This document shows, one piece after another, positions 60,116 through 64,000 of a stretch of DNA of 64,000 nt. A program made the translations under genes and the position numbers. The notes under the pieces were generated by a model, which saw only the letters and a program-made list of their open reading frames with translations, ran no database searches and had not been told where the DNA came from. The stretch is taken from the NCBI GenBank assembly GCA_013407085.1, contig JACCGJ010006484.1, positions 62,001 to 126,000 of the forward strand, in the 5' to 3' direction. Numbering within the stretch: the stretch's first letter is position 1; each line of letters starts with the position of its first letter. Source of the DNA: Atriophallophorus winterbourni (lineage: Eukaryota > Platyhelminthes > Trematoda > Plagiorchiida > Microphallidae).

Positions 60116-62009
60116 TCGCAGAGGCATAGTTGATCTGCTGGAAAGGCGGTTGGGCTATCCCCAACACAATCCGTGATATTCTGTTCCTCAATGTTTAAAA
60201 CATAAAACCGTTTTACAACCCTTTTCTCTCACGTAATTTCTCCTCAACTGCTTGGAGACGCAGCTGCTTTCCTTGAACCTTTTCTAATCCTGTACGAGAA
60301 GCTCCATGCTGACACAATGAGCCCATAGATTTTTATAACATCATCTTGTGTTATCCATAACTAAAACACGGCATACTGTCCTAAAGCAAACCGTCATTTA
60401 TGACTTAGTGGTGACAATGTACCCTGTTCTAAACCGTTCCAAACCAATCATCCTATTAAGCTGGATTTACTACCATCTGTTCACAGCTACAAATTGAACA
60501 GGTGTCAGGTGTGACTGAATCTCTCTTCTGCATCTCTCCTTGTACATGTCTTCCATGTGGATCCATCACTTATTTAATGAATGATTTGATTGACAGTTAA
60601 ACTTGATGTTTGTCCGGACGAAAAGTAATTTTTCACCCACCTCATGTGTTCATGTCCAGATTGCCACATTGCCAATAACAACTGTCCTTTATCTTGACAG
60701 CTTGGTGAACAAAGAGACAGGTGTGTGTATGTCTTTTCGTGTGTGCGTGTTTTGGCCTAGGTTCTTGCACGTGCGTTCACGAGGAAAATGTGGAAAACGA
60801 GTGTTGTTGGTCATTAGCCGTGAAGCCAACCCATGCCCCATGACTGCCCTGTTTAGTTATTATGCATTTTTAATGCAACACCACAAAATCGTTTTTTCGA
60901 CTTACCACCACTGACAAGCGATCGATTCCAATCCCCAAGTGACACATTTCGTTCATGTTTGGCATTCCACGCAATGACAGCACTACGCAACCATGCATTG
61001 CTTGTTGCATATCTGCCCTACATATGGGTGGGCATGTTTATCACGCGCAAATCCCCCATGTAATGCTTCAGTGGAATTTGGATGAGTCTGGTGATGGTCT
61101 GTTGTCTGCGTCGTATCGCGTCGCGTCTGGGGTGGTTTGTGAGAACGTGAAAAGCTACGCCCACCTGGGCTAAGCTCATCGTGTTTCGCCAAAAGAATAC
61201 GCTCATATTTTATCATGCTCGCTCATGTAACATTTAATGAAACGAGATTATATGTTTTCCAGAAATATCATTTTTCGATTATTGTTATCGTTTGTGTGAA
61301 TTTTTTTATCCATTGGTTGAAAAGTAGTAGGACAGTTGGTATACAGCAAATTTCCATGAGCCCATGCAATAATACGTCAAGAGATTTGCTCTTGTGATCA
61401 CAGTCGCTTTCTTAAGATTTGTACCTCCGGGTTTTATATATTATACGATATTTACTTTACCGTAGTCTTCATGACGTTCCGAGTTTTTTCCTGTTTTAAG
61501 CAACACCGCTTTACTACCCTCTGTTTCGGACCGTTTTCTCACAATCCTAGACTCTTATAAATATTTCGGCGAAAGAGTTTACACGTTGAACTTAATGCTA
61601 AAGTGGCGTAACAAATTCACACAAGAAGTCAATCATTTTGAATAAGCAGAGTAGATTTTGCTCGCTCGGCCATCATTTATACATTAGTCCAGATTATTTG
61701 CGCCGAACAATGGAAGCTAGCTTGACTAGATCGTTGAATGTTGGAACAGCGGCGAACATCGGAAAATGAAACTGACCTTTTAAAGTTAAATGGATCTGGG
61801 AAAACTTGATTTTCTTTCATAGTCAAGATTTCAAAACTTTCTGCCGCCTCAAGCGAGTATAGATTTTTATGGAATTGATTAATTGTCTTAAGTTTGATGA
61901 TGAACGCTACGTTGACCCATTCCGTAATGGTGGCACATCACACAAGCCAAATATCTTATAATTTAATTTCATGCCGGAGAAAAATAATGTAATATCATAG
62001 GTAAACGCG
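60116..62009. other. Non-coding stretch
   Basis: No domain recognised. The segment 60600-61200 is GC-richer with longer open frames in both strands, but they show no family motif or splice pattern I can support. Confidence 0.4.
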
Positions 62010-62670
62010 TCAAAACTTCTATTGCTTCGGCCAGCGACTAAAACCATTCGCTAAACCGTCGATTGCCCTATAAAGCGCATCAAGAGTAGGGTTAGTATTA
62101 AGATGTTCAATGGTTGGCAACCGCTCAAAATTTTAAACTACATTCGGTAAAACCGTACTGTCCATAGAGTAGATAAAGGTGAAATGCTCTACCCATCTTT
62201 CCATCTGCTTAGTTTTGCTTACAATCGGGTTACCAGATACGGACTTAGTGAGAGCCGTTTTAAGTTTGTTTGGACCAATGGCTCTCTTGATCCCATCATA
62301 CATAATGTGAAAATTTCCATTATCCGCAGCTTTTGGAATACTGAGGCTAATTTCAGTCCAATAGTCATTTGCACATCGGTTGGACCCTATTTCTAGCTGC
62401 TCTTAGAAGTCGTAAGTTTTCATCTGTTGGCATACTCAAGAATGCTGACCGTTTCTCGTCCCAAACAGCAATCATCTCAGAAGCTTTTGCTCCGAACCAG
62501 TCGCTCGTTCGAGCTTTCTTCGGACCGTAAGTCGAAAGTGCACCTCGGCATATGCACCTTGTTAGCGATTCGCAGTGTTCCGAAGCCGACTCGAGTGGAG
62601 TTGTCTTGCTGAACACCGTTTTGATGGCTTTCGCAAATCGCGCAGCTAGATTAGGTTCGCACATGTGAGT
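62010..62670 (-). mobile_element. RTE-like LINE, linker to RT start, decayed
   Basis: The first minus-strand frame (62664-62365) reads '..LSTYGPKKARTSDWFGAKAS' and 'WDEKRSAFLS', then 'RLLRAARNRVQ'. This is the typical RTE region between endonuclease and RT (DWFD..EI..LL.EKR.A). After a frameshift near 62390 it continues 'YWTEISLSI.KAADNGNF', 'MYDGIKRAIGPNKLKTAL' and 'ERWVEHFTFIYS', the conserved W-x-EHF segment before the RT fingers. After a stop, 'TLDALYRAIDGLANG' leads to where the K-A-P-G motif would be. RT proper is missing. It may be the same family as the C-terminus at 39.85 kb. Confidence 0.85.
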
Positions 62671-63367
62671 GAATGATTAGTCCGCTAGATAAAACCTCAT
62701 AATCAAAAGACCGATCACAGCCAGTCTATGTTCATTTCAACACTGGGTTTTCACACACCCCATGAAGGGTTGACAAACAATAGCCAAACAACGGCAAATA
62801 TTTTCTCACGATGTAATTTGAAACCACCATGTGACATGTCAAAGCAACACATGGCTGTCGTGTGTGTGTGTCTGTGTGTGTACAAACATGACTGTCAAAA
62901 TGTGACCACCGATCAATGAAACATGAGAGCTTTTGGTTGGCAAGTCAATTGAACGCTGTTGACCCGGATTGTCGAAACTGTCAGTTGCTTTTCACACACG
63001 AATGGCTTGGCCAAGGTGATGTGGCCAGAGTTATCCATCAAGTAATTTAGTGAAAGCTGATAATCAAATTCGGTTTAGGTGATTACAAAATGTGAGCATA
63101 GTCGTACAAAGCGGTCTCCACACGTTAAAAGAATTATTGCTAGCAAAACTGGCGCCTTTCCCTCCCGTGTCTTGTTTAAATCCAGTCAATTTCAGTTTCA
63201 GTTGAAGAGGAAGACAAATAAACAAGCCATAGCCTTGAAAGTCAGTGTTTCTTAAATCTGGTGAGAAAAACCAGTTGAATCACACGAATATGGGTGAAAA
63301 CCATATATTCGAACAAAGAATTCGCTTTTCTATGTAGTTCAATTGGATTCGGGTTATTTTAATTATA
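62671..63367. other. Non-coding stretch with GT repeat
   Basis: A GT-rich tract lies at 62859-62881. No gene recognised. Confidence 0.45.
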
Positions 63368-63515
63368 CGGTAGGGTCACTACGATCAGGATGCGCATGCG
63401 CTTGAAACAGTGGTATAATGGTATACAAGTTGAGCTTGTACGTCACTGTTGGATAAGGTTGGTACTTGAGCCCACACTCATGTAGACAGCGTTTGAAACC
63501 AGTACCATGAACGAA
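63368..63515 (-). mobile_element. Ribozyme unit, truncated, first of a tandem pair
   Basis: Plus-strand landmarks are 'atcaggatgcgcatgcgctt', 'gaaacagtgg', 'cttgtacgtcactgttgg', 'ataaggttggtac', 'tgtagacagcgtttgaaacc' and 'accatgaac'. They match 44330-44479 in order. The ribozyme half is missing because the copy starts within the unit (about 63373). It ends at exactly the point where the next unit begins. Confidence 0.8.
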
Positions 63516-63630
63516 AAAGCTCATTTGCATGCATTTCCATCACACACACTCCACGACCGGTTTCGTGCTGTTTGTACTCATCAGGCAGGGACAGTATGAT
63601 CATGAGCTGCATGCCTTGAAACAGTGGTGT
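63516..63630 (-). mobile_element. Ribozyme unit, second of the tandem pair
   Basis: This starts 'aaaaagctcatttgcatgca', the same start as at 44230, directly joined to the end of the previous unit. It contains the CA tract, the hammerhead and 'ccttgaaacagtgg', then diverges after about 63625. Head-to-tail joining is expected if the template was a circular or multimeric RNA. Confidence 0.8.
63541..63596 (-). ncRNA. Hammerhead motif, all core bases intact
   Basis: Minus-strand order: CCCTGC (stem I), CTGATGA (63584-63578), stem II GTAC/GCAC with an AAACA loop (three of four pairs), GAAA (63564-63561), CCGG, TC, GTGGAG. The stem I strands pair with two G-U wobbles and one mismatch. The predicted cut is after C at 63555. 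It is the only copy with an intact core, GAAA, CCGG and a usable cleavage site, and so the best candidate for activity. Confidence 0.75.
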
Positions 63631-63689
63631 ACGTGGAGAAAATGCATACAAATGCGGATTTTTTCAACCGCATGGGTTAATCACATCTT

Positions 63690-63885
63690 CATGTGTGTGG
63701 GCACATGTGATTGAACAGGTTGATGGTGCCAACCTTATTCAACCGTGGCTTACAATTTCATATCATGTTCATCAATCTTCCACTGTTTTAATGCATCGGG
63801 ATCCTGATCGTACTTTCCCTACCTGATGAGTGCAAACACCACGAAAGCGGTCAAGATTTGTGTGATTGAAATGCAGGCAAAAGGG
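63690..63885 (+). mobile_element. Ribozyme unit, inverted copy
   Basis: On the plus strand: 'cacatgtgattgaacaggtt', 'gccaaccttattcaac', 'atcaatcttccactgtttta', 'gggatcctgatcgtact', the hammerhead motif, then 'gtgattgaaatgcaggcaaa' as the decayed outer end. This order is the reverse complement of the 44.2 kb unit. Together with the tandem pair just upstream it forms a large inverted arrangement. Confidence 0.75.
63800..63860 (+). ncRNA. Hammerhead motif, stem III mutated
   Basis: CTGATGA (63823-63829), GTG/CAC three-pair stem II, GAAA (63843-63846), then GCGG instead of CCGG, and TC. Stem I pairing between 'CCCTAC' and 'AAGATT' is poor. Probably inactive. Confidence 0.65.
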
Positions 63886-64000
63886 AGAAAAGTAATAACT
63901 CGACACCATTCACTTCATAACGGTGCTGTAAACGGATTCGATCCTGTAATGTTGCCAAATAAAACAAAATGGGTTGAGATTTGGTAACACGATGTTAATC

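Noticed and set aside
1..64000. CRISPR array, bacterial operons or ribosome binding sites
   Set aside because: No regular direct repeats with unique spacers. The window has splice sites, LINEs, Penelope and hAT elements, so it is eukaryotic.

Overview
The window looks like eukaryotic, probably flatworm (fluke-like) intergenic and intronic DNA. It is AT-rich with many short microsatellites. There are no operons or bacterial signals, and almost all recognisable coding sequence comes from decayed mobile elements: CR1/Jockey-like and RTE-like LINEs, a Penelope-like element (PLE) and a hAT DNA transposon. The assignment to a trematode is an inference from this mix of elements, not a proof.

Layout. 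1-9.6 kb: no recognisable gene. 9.6-11.8 kb: a Penelope terminal relic followed by a decayed LINE. 14.1-22.2 kb: a nested repeat island. It holds a LINE ORF with a PHD-like finger, split by a complete hAT insertion (perfect 8-bp target duplication, terminal inverted repeats, two hAT dimerisation-domain exons) and by an antisense LINE 3' end. These are followed by a LINE RT fragment, an antisense endonuclease fragment, a Penelope-like element with head-to-head terminal repeats and a broken GIY-YIG domain, and another LINE RT. 26.5-27.5, 36.8, 39.7-40.3, 57.6-58.7 and 62.0-62.7 kb: further LINE pieces. 45.8-46.4 kb: the only convincing host gene piece, an exon with three C2H2 zinc fingers ending at a canonical splice donor. 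The rest is low-coding sequence with microsatellites.

The most interesting signal is a family of hammerhead-ribozyme-like motifs. They have CTGATGA, a short stem II closed by an AAACA loop, GAAA, and a tiny palindromic CCGG stem III. They occur in the Penelope terminal repeats and in a separate unit of about 250 bp. That unit occurs as a monomer with a 12-bp target duplication (44.2 kb) and as a tandem pair plus inverted copy (63.4-63.9 kb). It resembles the small non-autonomous ribozyme-bearing retroelements (retrozymes) reported in animals. No single copy is perfect, so activity today is uncertain.
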